A stretch of 36,841 nt of DNA from Antarctobacter aquimaris (GTDB lineage: Bacteria; Pseudomonadota; Alphaproteobacteria; Rhodobacterales; Rhodobacteraceae): positions 1 to 36,841 of the forward strand of contig NZ_FXYF01000026.1 of the NCBI RefSeq assembly GCF_900184945.1. The letters are read 5' to 3'. The stretch's first letter is position 1, and the number at the start of each line of letters is the position of its first letter. Made by a program: the position numbers and the translations under genes. Below, in pieces: positions 23,754 through 34,962 of this stretch. Under the pieces are notes generated by a model. It saw only the letters and a program-made list of their open reading frames with translations, searched no databases and was not told the origin of the DNA.

Positions 23754-25505
23754 TCAGGCGCCGGGTTTGTCGCTGCATTCCTTGAAACACCGGATGTCGC
23801 AAGACCCGCAGATCCGGTCCGACGCCCGAGCAACCGCAGGACGGATTGCATCAGACTTGTGGGGATGCACGTTTTCCGGCCCCAGGACCTCGAGACAGTG
23901 CAGGCGTTCGAGAACGTTGAGAACGCTTGGATTGGCGGCGATCAGGTGCAGGTCTTTGCCATGCGATCGCGCGCGCCGCGCTTCCGAAAGGATGAAGTCC
24001 GCCCCGGCGAGGTCGATCTTGCCGACCCCCTTGAGGTTGAGGATGCAGGTCTTGATGCCGTCTTTCTCTTCCATCCGCCGGAATTCGCGCTCGACATGCT
24101 CGATCGACGCAAAGAACAGCGGCCCTTCGATACGCACGAAGCGGATTTGCGGGCATTGCGGCAGGGAAAACGTCTCGGCGTTCATGAAGACACGGCGGCC
24201 GTTCACTTCGGTCGGTGCGCCGACCGCGACCAGGGGACGCGCGCTCTTGTTCAGGAAGACCGACAGCGAGGCCACGACGCCGACGAGGATCGCGAAGTCG
24301 AGCTCGGACAGGGTGCCGGTGAAAAAGGTCGCGCCAAGGATGAAGGTTTCGGACCGGCTGGTCGTCACGATGTGGCGAATCTCCGCGACGTTTATCAGTT
24401 TCCACGCGACATAGAGGATGATCGCCGCCATGGCGGGCACCGGCACGAACCGCACGAAGGGCGCAAGCAGAACCAGCAGGATGGCCAGAAAGCCCGCCGC
24501 AAAGATCGCCGACATCGGCGAGGTTGCGCCGCTTTCCGCATTCAGGCCGGAGCGGGTGAAGGAGCCCGAGCCAGCGTAGCACCGAAAGAAGCTGCCGATG
24601 AGGTTCGACAGCCCTTGCCCGATCATTTCCTGGTTCGAATCGTAGGTCTCTCCGCGTCGTATGGCGAAGGATTTGCCGATCGAGATCGCCTCCAGCAAAC
24701 CGACGCAGGCCACCGCCGCAGCGGCGGGCAGAAGCGGTCCGATGGTCTGGATGTCCAGTTCCGGCGCTCGGAATGTAGGCAGGATGGCATCCAGCGGTGC
24801 GAACATCTGCACTCCGGATGCCTCAGCTCCCAGCGCGATGGCGGCGACAGAGCCGACCACGAGCGCGATGATGTAGCCCGGCAGTCGGCGGCTGATCCGG
24901 GCCGAGACGACCAGGCTGACCAGAGTCACCGCAGAGATGATCACCGCGTCGGTGTTCAGCGCGCCGATGTCAGATCCGATCCCCGAGAGGCGATTGAGCA
25001 CGCCGCCTGTCCCGCTGGAAAGGCCCAGTGCCGGGCCAAGCTGCGATACGCCGATCAGGACCGCGGCGGCGGCGGTGAACCCGACGATGACGGAATGGGA
25101 GATGAACGCGATCAGGCCTCCGAGCCCCGCCAGCCCGGCCGCCAGCTGCAGGACGCCGACAAGAAAGGTCAACGCCAGCGCAAGGGCGATATAGGCCTCG
25201 CTGCCGGGGACGGCGAGGCCGCTCAGCGATGCGAAAAGCACCGCGGAAATGGCCGTCGTCGGACCCGACACCATGACGCGCGAGGATCCCCAGAGCGCGG
25301 CGACGATTGTCACGACGATCGCCGTGTAGAGTCCGTACTCCGGCGGCAGGCCCGCGATGATGGCGAACGCGACGCCTTGTGGCAGGACGATCGTTGCGTT
25401 GGTCAGTCCGGCGAGCGCATCGGCCTTCCATGACGCCGCGGTTCGGTCGTAGAACCACGGCCGGATCGGCGATAGCTGTCGCAGAATCACGTTTGCCCGT
25501 GCCAT
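23754..25505 (-). CDS. SulP/SLC26-family anion transporter with STAS domain and Cys-rich tail
   Basis: A 583-aa protein from ATG 25505. About 11-12 membrane helices (residues 25-420) include LAGLTNATIVLPQGVAFAII and GLYTAIVVTIVAALWGSSRV, typical SulP motifs. A STAS domain follows (about 440-545; IRFVRIEGPLFFASIEHVER, ILNLKGVGKIDLAGADFIL). SulP carriers move sulfate, bicarbonate or carboxylates across the inner membrane. The last 21 residues contain CGSCDIRCFKEC, a C-x2-C-x3-C-x3-C cluster not usual in the family. The gene starts 4 bp after the sulfatase stop, so it is in the same operon, which favours sulfate as substrate (export of released sulfate or its homeostasis). Direction of transport is inference. 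Confidence 0.9.
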   Translation of the reverse strand: MARANVILRQLSPIRPWFYDRTAASWKADALAGLTNATIVLPQGVAFAIIAGLPPEYGLYTAIVVTIVAALWGSSRVMVSGPTTAISAVLFASLSGLAVPGSEAYIALALALTFLVGVLQLAAGLAGLGGLIAFISHSVIVGFTAAAAVLIGVSQLGPALGLSSGTGGVLNRLSGIGSDIGALNTDAVIISAVTLVSLVVSARISRRLPGYIIALVVGSVAAIALGAEASGVQMFAPLDAILPTFRAPELDIQTIGPLLPAAAAVACVGLLEAISIGKSFAIRRGETYDSNQEMIGQGLSNLIGSFFRCYAGSGSFTRSGLNAESGATSPMSAIFAAGFLAILLVLLAPFVRFVPVPAMAAIILYVAWKLINVAEIRHIVTTSRSETFILGATFFTGTLSELDFAILVGVVASLSVFLNKSARPLVAVGAPTEVNGRRVFMNAETFSLPQCPQIRFVRIEGPLFFASIEHVEREFRRMEEKDGIKTCILNLKGVGKIDLAGADFILSEARRARSHGKDLHLIAANPSVLNVLERLHCLEVLGPENVHPHKSDAIRPAVARASDRICGSCDIRCFKECSDKPGA

Positions 25506-25509
25506 CGGG

Positions 25510-27153
25510 TCAGGAGCCCTTGCCGATGTCTTTCTCGCCGGCTCCGTCCTGCCGCAGCACCCCGCGCAGTTCGTCCTCGTTGCGGTAGCCGATCAGGATG
25601 CCCGCCTTGGCTTCTCCGAGAACGGCGTCACGCGCGGCGATCCAGGCATCCGACCGTGTCGTGCGCTGCGACGTGCGGCGCGTCCAGGCAAAGAACAGCT
25701 TTTCCAGACGGGCGATCTCATCCGCGCAGGCGGGATCCGCGCCAAGATCGGCGAACTCGCCCGGGTCGGTTTCCAGGTCGAAGAGCATCGGGCGAAACCC
25801 CTCTGCAAAGACGTATTTCCAGCGCCCGTCGAACAGCATCGTCAGCTTGGCGTCCTTGACCTCGACGCCAAGCCGTCGCCGGACATCGCGCATCGAATAG
25901 TCGTATTCGGAAATGACGAAATCCCGCAGCCCTTCGGACTGCCCGTGCAGGATCGGCATCAGCGACCTTCCCTCGATGACATGGGGAACCGCGTCGCCGC
26001 CGAAAAAATCGAGAAGCGTCGGCACGACGTCGATGGCCTCGACGAGCGCCGGGGATTTCAGGCCGCGGGTCGTGTCGGCCTCGGGGCGCGGGTCGACCAC
26101 GATGAGGGGAATGCGCGCCGAAGCGTCGTGGAACAGCTCTTTCTCGCCCATCCAGTGATCGCCCAGATAGTCGCCGTGATCGGAGGTGAAGACGATCATC
26201 GTCTCGTCCGTCAGGCCCTGTTCGTCGAGAAACGCCATCAACCTGCCCATCTGGTCGTCGATCTGCTTGATCAGGCCCATGTAGGCGGTCAGCACGCGGG
26301 TGCGCGTGCCGTCGTCGCAAAAGGCACGGCTGACGCGTTCCTCCATGAAGGCACCGTAAACGGGGTGCGGGTCTGCGCGTTCGGACTCGCTGCGCACCGG
26401 GTCCAGGTGAGTTTCCGGACCATACATGTCGTGATAGGGGGCCGGCACGATATAGGGCCAATGCGGCTTGATATAGCTCAGATGCAGGCACCAGGGCGTG
26501 TCGCCCGCCTCGCGGATGAAGTCCATCGCGCGGGAGGTGATATAAGGCGTTTCGCTCTCCTCATCTGCGGCGCGGGCGGGTTTGTCGGCGTTGTCCATGA
26601 ACCAGCCGCTGAGGATGTTGCCGTCCTCGTCCTCGGCGCTGTTTGCGACGCTCTGCCAGGGGTTGTCATCAGGCCAGCCGCGGTCTTTCATGTAGGTGTC
26701 ATAGGCCGCGTTGCGCGGGTAGCGCGCGCCGTTCGGGTGCAGCCCGTCATCGCGTTCATAGGGCTCGAACCCGCATTCTGACACCAGGGCGCCGATCTGG
26801 CTGTCGGGGGCGAGGCCGAGGCGTTTCATGCCTTCCACATCCGCGGTCATGTGGGTCTTGCCACACAGCGCGGTGCGCACGCCGAGCGGGCGAAGATGGT
26901 CGCCAAGCGTCATCTCGCCCACCTTGAGCGGAATGCCGTTCCAGGTGGAGCCGTGCGAGCTGACGTAGCGCCCGGTATAGAAGGACATCCGCGACGGGCC
27001 GCAGATCGGCGACTGGACATAGGCGCGGTCGAACAGGACGCCGCGCTCCGCGAGCCGGTCGATATGGGGCGTGTGCAGATGCGGATGCCCCGTGCAGGAC
27101 AGGTAATCCCACCGGAGTTGATCGCACATGATGAAAAGAACGTTCCTGGTCAT
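25510..27153 (-). CDS. Type I sulfatase, cytoplasmic
   Basis: A 547-aa protein from ATG 27153. Cys51-Gly-Pro53-Ser-Arg55 (SPICGPSRMSFYTGR) is the CxPxR site whose Cys is converted to formylglycine. Metal and sulfate-binding landmarks are MCDQLRWD (Asp11), CGKTHM (Lys/His), and TSDHGDYLGDH (Asp-His). The overall pattern resembles the choline-sulfatase/phosphonate monoester hydrolase branch. No signal peptide is present, so it should act in the cytoplasm on an imported sulfate ester. It lies between the TAXI binding protein and SulP, so import, hydrolysis and sulfate handling are encoded together. The maturase (FGE or anSME) must be elsewhere. A phosphonate or other ester substrate is possible. 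Confidence 0.9.
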   Translation of the reverse strand: MTRNVLFIMCDQLRWDYLSCTGHPHLHTPHIDRLAERGVLFDRAYVQSPICGPSRMSFYTGRYVSSHGSTWNGIPLKVGEMTLGDHLRPLGVRTALCGKTHMTADVEGMKRLGLAPDSQIGALVSECGFEPYERDDGLHPNGARYPRNAAYDTYMKDRGWPDDNPWQSVANSAEDEDGNILSGWFMDNADKPARAADEESETPYITSRAMDFIREAGDTPWCLHLSYIKPHWPYIVPAPYHDMYGPETHLDPVRSESERADPHPVYGAFMEERVSRAFCDDGTRTRVLTAYMGLIKQIDDQMGRLMAFLDEQGLTDETMIVFTSDHGDYLGDHWMGEKELFHDASARIPLIVVDPRPEADTTRGLKSPALVEAIDVVPTLLDFFGGDAVPHVIEGRSLMPILHGQSEGLRDFVISEYDYSMRDVRRRLGVEVKDAKLTMLFDGRWKYVFAEGFRPMLFDLETDPGEFADLGADPACADEIARLEKLFFAWTRRTSQRTTRSDAWIAARDAVLGEAKAGILIGYRNEDELRGVLRQDGAGEKDIGKGS

Positions 27154-27179
27154 GATCCGGCACCACTTGGAATTCGGGC

Positions 27180-27197
27180 CGGGGCGCTGCCGCCCCG
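27180..27197 (-). promoter_or_regulatory. Intercistronic hairpin after the TAXI gene
   Basis: CGGGGCG (27180-27186) pairs with CGCCCCG (27191-27197) over a 4-nt loop, in the 57-bp gap between the TAXI stop and the sulfatase start. Such structures often stabilise the upstream binding-protein mRNA. There is no T-run. Confidence 0.5.
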
Positions 27198-27210
27198 ACC
27201 TTTGTTTGGT

Positions 27211-28242
27211 TTACATGCGGGCGGCGTCGGGAATCGCCACACCCAGCTCTTCAAGCGCGCGAAGCGCGCCCGGGTGCAACGGCATGTTGATGTCCTGCAC
27301 GGCCACCTCGGGCGTGATCGCCGCGAGCCAGGGCGCACTGTCGCGCATCTCCGCCACGCCGGCATAGAACGCCTTGGTCATTGCGTAGATCATCTCTTCG
27401 TCGGCATCTTCGTTGGTGACAATGCCGACCGTCACGCGCAGCGTGGTGGTATCCTCGGTGTTGACCTGGTTGGCGCCGTAGATACCCACCGGCAGCGTGG
27501 CAAGCCCGAAACCGGGGCGGCTTGCCAGGGCCTTGATCGCTTCCGATTCAAGCTGGTCCTGGGGGATGCCGAGAAACCGGATCGGATTGGTCACGGCAAT
27601 CTGGGTCAGCACCGGGCTGGGCGCGTTGGTCGGGTTGCAGTAGATATCCAGATTGCCATCCTGGAAGGACGCGGCGGCAGCATCCCAGCCGAGTTTGACG
27701 GCCTCGAAATCGGTACCTGCCTTCAGGCCGGTGACCGCCTCGAAAAGCTGTTCCATCGTTGCGTAGGCTGCGCTTCCCGGCGGGCCGAGAAAGACCCGCT
27801 TGCCCTTGGCCTGATCCAGCGAGGTGATGCCCGACGACTCGTAGACGGCGATATGATAGACGCCCATCGGAAAGTTCAGCAACGTGCGCAGCTTGGCTGC
27901 CAGTTCCGGGGCCTGATCTATCTTTTCGAACATCGCCCGCTGGTTGACCATGAGGGCATGCAGCGCCGGCGAGGACATGCAGAATGCCGTCTTGCCCATC
28001 GCCACTTCCAGAACGTGACGGGTGGCCGCGCCGGTGGCGTTGAGCTGGATCTCGTAGTCCGGCAAATCGCGGTTGATGATATTGGCAAAGGTGGTCATCA
28101 CCAGGTTCGGGCTGGTCCCCGGCCCGAGGGTCGACATGCGCAGCAGTTCCTTGGCCAGAGCGGCGCGCGGCAGCATGGCCAGAGTTGCGGCGGCTGCGGT
28201 GCCGGCCAAGAGGCTGCGACGGTTGAGGTGGGATGTCTTCAT
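27211..28242 (-). CDS. TAXI-family TRAP transporter solute-binding protein
   Basis: A 343-aa protein from ATG 28242, with GAGGAG about 9 nt upstream. The N-terminus NRRSLLAGTAAAATLAML is a Tat-like twin-arginine signal, so the protein should be exported to the periplasm. The body matches TAXI solute-binding subunits (LRMSTLGPGTSPNLVMTTFA, GKRVFLGPPGSAAY, LDIYCNPTNAPSPVLTQIA). It captures a carboxylate or similar solute for the fused TRAP permease encoded upstream. The transported compound is unknown; co-operonic sulfatase suggests a sulfate ester. Confidence 0.9.
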   Translation of the reverse strand: MKTSHLNRRSLLAGTAAAATLAMLPRAALAKELLRMSTLGPGTSPNLVMTTFANIINRDLPDYEIQLNATGAATRHVLEVAMGKTAFCMSSPALHALMVNQRAMFEKIDQAPELAAKLRTLLNFPMGVYHIAVYESSGITSLDQAKGKRVFLGPPGSAAYATMEQLFEAVTGLKAGTDFEAVKLGWDAAAASFQDGNLDIYCNPTNAPSPVLTQIAVTNPIRFLGIPQDQLESEAIKALASRPGFGLATLPVGIYGANQVNTEDTTTLRVTVGIVTNEDADEEMIYAMTKAFYAGVAEMRDSAPWLAAITPEVAVQDINMPLHPGALRALEELGVAIPDAARM

Positions 28243-28264
28243 GATTGGGTTCTCCTCATTGCGA

Positions 28265-28490
28265 TCATGAAACTTGGTCTTTGACGTTCAATTCCAGCCG
28301 GTCGACATACATCAGCCCCAGGGCAGCGACTGCGGCGATCCAGGAAACCATCGGCCCGAAGAAGATGAGCGCGATGGCCAGCCCCAGGCCGACGGGCACC
28401 ATGTAGGCCTTGCCGCGGCGGGGATAGCAGGCGCGCGAGATCAGGATCGTGGCAAGCAGGACGAACAGGATCGACTGTGCGGAGTCGCTC
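28265..28490 (-). pseudogene. C-terminal segment of the TRAP permease in the -1 frame
   Basis: The frame reads LSDSAQSILFVLLATILISR, then YMVPVGLGLAIALIFFG and ends NVKDQVS-stop at 28265. It contains two hydrophobic helices that suit the end of a TAXI-type 4TM/12TM permease. It has no ATG, GTG or TTG near its start, and joins the preceding frame by a -1 shift just before the TGA at 28489-28491. It is therefore probably the lost tail of that gene. Confidence 0.6.
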
Positions 28491-30126
28491 AGGTCGAACC
28501 GGTTCCCAGCAGCAGCGCCGGCTGGTAGATGAATGCGAACGGGATCACGAAGCCCGGGAGCGCCAGCCGCGAAGCTTCGAGCGCAGTGCCCATCGGGCTG
28601 GCGCCCGCGATCGGGGCTGCGGCAAAGGCGGCCAGTGCAACCGGCGGGGTGACGGCCGACAGCACGCCGAAATAGAGCACGAACATGTGGGTATGGACGA
28701 TCGGCACGCCAAGCTTCTGCAGCGACGGCCCCATCACCAGCACGATGATCAGATAGGCCGGAACCGTCGGCATCCCCATGCCCAGCAGCAAGCAGGCGAT
28801 GGCCATCAGGATCAGCGACACGATCAACTGGTCTTCGGCGAGGCTTGCAAGCAGCGAGGCAAAGCGCAGCCCCACGCCGGTCAGGTTCAACACGCCGATG
28901 ACGATCCCGACAGCCCCGACGATGACCACCAGCTGCGCCGAGATCAGCCCGGCCGAACGGATGAATTTCACCCAGGCCGCACCGTTGGTCAGCAGGTCGG
29001 GACGGATGGCAAAGCCGAGAACCGCAGCGAGGGCCACACCGACAAAGCCGGCATAGGCGGGCGAAGAGCCGCCGACCATCGTCACCACGATACCGGCAAG
29101 GGCCAGCACGAAGATCCCCATCTGCACGAGTTCGCGCCAGTTGAACGAGATGTTCGGGCGGGCTTCCGCAGCCAGGTCCATGTTCCGCGCTGCACTGGAG
29201 ATCGCGACGAACAGGCCGCCGTAGTAAAGCAGGGCGGGCACGGCGGCAGCGGCGCAGATGGTCAGATAGGGCACGCTTGTGACGTCGGCCATGATGAAGG
29301 CGACGGCGCCCATGATCGGCGGGGTGATCTGCCCGCCGCTCGAGGCCGCTGACTCCACCGCCGCCGCGAAACGGGGCGAGAAACCGCGTTTCTTGATCAG
29401 CGGAATGGTGATCACGCCGGTGCCCACGACATTGGCCACCGCGCTGCCCGAAATTGTCCCGAACAACCCGCTGGCCACCGTGGCGGCGGCGGCCGGGCCG
29501 GAGCGCATCCGCCCGGTCGCGGCCATCGCGAGCCGCACAAGCACCAAGTCGATCGCGAGCAGTTCGAGAAGCGCGCCGAAGATGATGAAAATCAGGATGG
29601 TCGAGACAACGGTGGCCATGGGACGTCCGAACACACCGTCGAACGAATACCACAGGACGGTCATCAATTCCTCGGTGGAGATACCTGCATGTCTCAGGAA
29701 CCCGGGCGCCAGATGTCCGAAGGCGCCATAGGCAAGCAGCACGCCGGCCACCGCCGCCATCACAAGGCCGACCGACCGCCGCGTCAGTTCGATGACCGCG
29801 ATGAGCCCGGCAAGCCCCAGCCAGATGTCGGTCGACGTCAGAAAGTAAAGCCCGGTTTCGATCTCCTCGGCGGCACGGAAATACTGGTAGACGCTCAGGG
29901 ACAACGTGATCGCAGTCGCCACCAGCAGACCGCGATCGGCTAGGCTGCCGGAACGTGCCAGACCGGTCAGAATGATCACCAACCCGCCAGCCAGCAACAT
30001 GCCGACACGAAGGTAGGAATCGGAGAACACGCCGAACACCGACACGTAGAACACAACGCCGATGATAGCGAGCGAAAGCCCGGATGTGACGTGGTGCAAA
30101 AAAGCGGATTTATTGAGCTCCGACAC
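28489..30126 (-). CDS. TRAP transporter fused 4TM/12TM permease (TAXI type), frame broken near the end
   Basis: A 545-aa polytopic protein from GTG 30126, chosen because of the strong AAGGAGGACATC before it. The first part carries the small-subunit-like helices, and residues about 120-540 carry the DctM-like domain (LFGTISGSAVANVVGTGVIT, ESAASSGGQITPPIMGAVAF, LLLGMGMPTVPAYLIIVLVM). The fusion layout is that of TAXI-TRAP permeases. The stop after LLLGTGST cuts off two helices that continue in the -1 frame. It is the first gene of a minus-strand operon with TAXI, sulfatase and SulP. Uptake is normally ion-gradient driven. Confidence 0.88.
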   Translation of the reverse strand: MSELNKSAFLHHVTSGLSLAIIGVVFYVSVFGVFSDSYLRVGMLLAGGLVIILTGLARSGSLADRGLLVATAITLSLSVYQYFRAAEEIETGLYFLTSTDIWLGLAGLIAVIELTRRSVGLVMAAVAGVLLAYGAFGHLAPGFLRHAGISTEELMTVLWYSFDGVFGRPMATVVSTILIFIIFGALLELLAIDLVLVRLAMAATGRMRSGPAAAATVASGLFGTISGSAVANVVGTGVITIPLIKKRGFSPRFAAAVESAASSGGQITPPIMGAVAFIMADVTSVPYLTICAAAAVPALLYYGGLFVAISSAARNMDLAAEARPNISFNWRELVQMGIFVLALAGIVVTMVGGSSPAYAGFVGVALAAVLGFAIRPDLLTNGAAWVKFIRSAGLISAQLVVIVGAVGIVIGVLNLTGVGLRFASLLASLAEDQLIVSLILMAIACLLLGMGMPTVPAYLIIVLVMGPSLQKLGVPIVHTHMFVLYFGVLSAVTPPVALAAFAAAPIAGASPMGTALEASRLALPGFVIPFAFIYQPALLLGTGST

Positions 30127-30231
30127 GATGTCCTCCTTACGTGACTGGCCCGGGTCAGCCCCGATATCCGACTCGGAGCCGCCTGCGCAGGAAAAGATCT
30201 ATTGAAAAGCCGGATTTCTGTCGATTTAGTG

Positions 30232-30246
30232 TTCCACCAGGTGAAA
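30232..30246. promoter_or_regulatory. Candidate IclR operator, copy near the regulator gene
   Basis: TTCCACCAGGTGAAA is a near-palindrome (TTCCAC/GTGAAA, 3-bp centre). It differs at only two of 15 positions from TTTCACCAAGTGAAA before hmgA. It ends 8 bp before the IclR ATG and lies in the divergent gap to the TRAP operon, so it could control both directions. Confidence 0.65.
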
Positions 30247-30254
30247 GGCGCGAC

Positions 30255-31037
30255 ATGACCAAGCTTAACCGATCCATCGAACGCGGGCTCACGGTTCTTG
30301 AGGTCATCCACACCTCGGGGGCCAGCTCGCTTGCCTTCCTGGCGGCGCGGACGGGGCTTTCGAAACCGACGCTGTTGCGCATCTGTGCAACCCTGGAAAG
30401 CCGGCGCTGGCTGATCCGCAGAAGCAATGATGGATGGTATCAACTCGGGTCGGCCTTTCCGCAGGCCGGCGGCATGCCGGACCTGGTCGACCGGCTGGTG
30501 GCCGTTGCCAAGGGAGAGATCGTGCGGCTTACCGAGGAAACCGGGCTCGGCGTCGATCTGGCCGCCGCCATTGGCGGGGGTCGGACCGAGATCGTGGACA
30601 CCACCCGGGTGTTCAGAAAGCACGGCATCTATCCGGATGCCGTCGGGTTCCGACCCTCTCCGATCCTCTCGGCGCTGGGGGCCGCGTATATCTCGGGACT
30701 TTCGATTTCGGCACGGGCCGAGGCGCTGCAGGAACTGGTGAAAAGACTGCCCCGCGAGGATGCCGCCGCCTTGCCGCAACTTCCCAAACTTCTGAAAGCC
30801 GTCGCCGAACAGGGCTATGCGACGCGGGCGCGCGATCATTGGGGCCGGGCGGTGGACTACGGCGAGTTGCCAGCCGCCATCGCGGTTCCGATCCTGGCCG
30901 GTACAGAGCCGGTCGGTGCGGTCAACCTGGTCTGGAACGCCAACGACCGTTCGGTCGAGGACGTTGCCAGGGACCATCTCGCACGCCTTCAATCGGCAGC
31001 CAGGATCATCGGTCAAGCCTACACCGACCTTGGCTGA
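30255..31037 (+). CDS. IclR-family regulator, likely of homogentisate catabolism
   Basis: A 260-aa protein from ATG 30255 with GTGAAAGG upstream; the longer upstream frame has no suitable start. Residues about 8-65 form the winged helix (LEVIHTSGASSLAFLAARTG, LSKPTLLRICATLESRRWL). The remainder is the effector domain (IYPDAVGFRPSPILSALGAA, VPILAGTEPVGAVNLVWNAN). It sits between the TRAP-sulfatase operon, which is divergent, and the hmgA operon, which converges on it. Matching palindromes before hmgA and before this gene suggest it binds both and autoregulates, as HmgR-type IclR proteins do. The effector could be homogentisate or an upstream aromatic acid; that is inference. Confidence 0.88.
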   Translation: MTKLNRSIERGLTVLEVIHTSGASSLAFLAARTGLSKPTLLRICATLESRRWLIRRSNDGWYQLGSAFPQAGGMPDLVDRLVAVAKGEIVRLTEETGLGVDLAAAIGGGRTEIVDTTRVFRKHGIYPDAVGFRPSPILSALGAAYISGLSISARAEALQELVKRLPREDAAALPQLPKLLKAVAEQGYATRARDHWGRAVDYGELPAAIAVPILAGTEPVGAVNLVWNANDRSVEDVARDHLARLQSAARIIGQAYTDLG

Positions 31038-31097
31038 TGCGCCGGCCCTGCGCCTGGGGGGCTGCCAGACCTCCGGCCTGCGTCGGGCCGCAATATG

Positions 31098-33064
<1,967 letters not shown>

Positions 33065-33068
<4 letters not shown>

Positions 33069-34318
33069 GATCGGCCCGCCTCGCCGCTCCGCGCCGGCAA
33101 GACGGTCCCGACGCACGGTCCGAACCCGATGCGGTAACCGTCCCCTTGCGCATGACCGTGCAAAGCAAGGGTGTCGCCGTCTTCTATGAAGGTGCGGCTC
33201 TGCCCGCCTTCCAGCGTCAGGGGGTCCTTGCCACCCCATGTCATTTCCAGAAGCGACCCGAACATGCCCTTCTCGGGACCGGAGATCGTGCCGGACCCCA
33301 GCAGATCGCCGGTGCGCATGGCGCAGCCCGACGAGGCGTGATGCGCAAGCTGCTGTGCGGCCGAATAGTAAAGCGTGTTGTAGTTCGTCCGACAGATTTC
33401 GGTGGGTGCTCCCCCCTTTGCGGCCATGGTCACGGAAAGGGCGATGTCATAGAGCATCGGTCCGGTGTCGCGGATATGAGGCAGCAATTCCTTTTCGCGC
33501 GGCGGCGTGGCGCAGCGGAACGGCGCCAGCGCCGCCTTGGTCACGACCCAGGGGCTGATCGTGGTCGCAAAGGCCTTCGCCTGAAACGGTCCCAGCGGCT
33601 GGTATTCCCAGGCCTGGATGTCGCGCGCCGACCAGTCGTTGAGCAGGACATAGCCAAAGATCATGTCGTCGGCCTCATCCACGCTGATGCGTTCGCCCAT
33701 CTCGGACGGCATGCCCACGACCGCGCCCATCTCCAATTCGATGTCGAGCCGCTTGCAAGGGCCGAAGCTCGGCATCTCGTCCTGCGGGCCTTTCATCTGG
33801 CCCATGGGCCGGTGAAAATCAGTGCCCGAGACGACAACAGTGGACGCGCGGCCATTGTAGCCGATGGGAATGTGCAGCCAGTTGGGCGGCAGGGCGTTCT
33901 CCGGATCGCGAAAGAGCGAGCCGACATTGAAGGCATGTTGCCGCCCTGCGTAGAAATCGGTGTATTCGGCGACCGTGAACGGCAGGTGCATCGTGACCCC
34001 GGACATGTCATGCAGGGCGGCCCGCACAGCATCCGTCTCATTGCCTTCGCGCAACAGCTCGGTCAGCGTCCGGCGGACGTCTTCCCAAGCCTGTTTCCCC
34101 TTGCCCATGAACGTATTGAGCGCAGGTTCGTCGAATCCGTGATCGGGCAGAGACCCGGCAGATTGCAGCGCGGCAAGGTCCAGCACGCTCTCCCCGATGG
34201 CCACGGCGCAGCGCGGGGCATCACCGGTCGAGAACACGCCGAACGGCAGGTTGTTCAGAGGAAACGGGCTTTGGGGATCATTTGCGGTCTCAACCCAGGA
34301 TCGGATCAGATCAGTCAT
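33065..34318 (-). CDS. fahA: Fumarylacetoacetase
   Basis: A 417-aa protein from ATG 34318 with AAGGAT upstream; a TTG 18 bp earlier is less likely. The metal- and substrate-binding landmarks are intact: EYTDFYAGRQHAFNVG (Asp), LDIELEMGAVVG (two Glu), LLNDWSARDIQAWEYQPLGP (Asp), and FQAKAFATTISPWVV (Lys). The enzyme splits fumarylacetoacetate into fumarate and acetoacetate in the cytoplasm. It lies 14 bp after maiA and overlaps aacS by 4 bp. Confidence 0.96.
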
Positions 34319-34332
34319 TGGGATATCCTTCG

Positions 34333-34962
34333 TCAACTTGCGTCGGGTTGGTTTTCGGGGCGGGCCAGATCAAAGGCGGACAAGGCCAGACAGCGGCGTT
34401 CGATCTCGGTCAGTCGGGCAAACGGCGTCAGGTCACAGCCCCAGCGATGCGCGTTGTACAGCTGCGGCACGAGGCAGAGATCCGCCAGGCCGGGCATGTC
34501 GCCAAAGCAGAACGGCGTGTCCGGGTCGATCAGCTGGTCGAACGCCGCAAAGCCGCGCGTCATCCAGTCGTTCATCCATTCCACCGCCTCGTCCTGGCTG
34601 TGGCCCATGGATTTCAGCTTTGCGACCACCCGCAGGTTGTTCACCGGATGCACGTCGGCCGCGATGGTCAGCGCCGCCGCGCGGACCTTCGCACGCTCGA
34701 CCGCGTCCTGTGGCAAGAGCGCGGGCGCGGGGTGCGTCTCCTCCAGCCAATCAAGGATTGCCATCGACTGGGTGAGGATCGTTCGATCTTCAAGAACGAG
34801 CGTCGGCACGCCGCATCCGGGGTTCAGCGCGGCGTAGTCCGGGCGTCTTTGATCGCCGGCGACCAGATTGATCGGGATCGCCGTGTAGGCGATCCCTTTC
34901 ATGTTGAGGGCGATCCGTACACGATAGGACGTGGTGGATCTCCAGTAGGTATAGAGCTTCAT
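34333..34962 (-). CDS. maiA: Maleylacetoacetate isomerase (zeta-class GST)
   Basis: A 209-aa protein from ATG 34962, overlapping the hmgA stop (ATGA). The glutathione-binding start [19 protein letters not shown] follows the zeta-class pattern, with STTS where SSxS is usual. [16 protein letters not shown] binds the gamma-glutamyl part, and a helical C-terminal domain follows ([20 protein letters not shown]). It isomerises maleylacetoacetate to fumarylacetoacetate with glutathione. Confidence 0.95.
   Translation of the reverse strand: MKLYTYWRSTTSYRVRIALNMKGIAYTAIPINLVAGDQRRPDYAALNPGCGVPTLVLEDRTILTQSMAILDWLEETHPAPALLPQDAVERAKVRAAALTIAADVHPVNNLRVVAKLKSMGHSQDEAVEWMNDWMTRGFAAFDQLIDPDTPFCFGDMPGLADLCLVPQLYNAHRWGCDLTPFARLTEIERRCLALSAFDLARPENQPDAS

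Noticed and set aside
23352-25433. 693-aa plus-strand frame over the SulP gene
   Set aside because: It is highly charged, without domains, and antisense to clear membrane helices and a STAS domain.
28489-28495. Programmed -1 frameshift in the TRAP permease
   Set aside because: No X-XXY-YYZ slippery heptamer or downstream pseudoknot is apparent; mutation or sequencing error is simpler.
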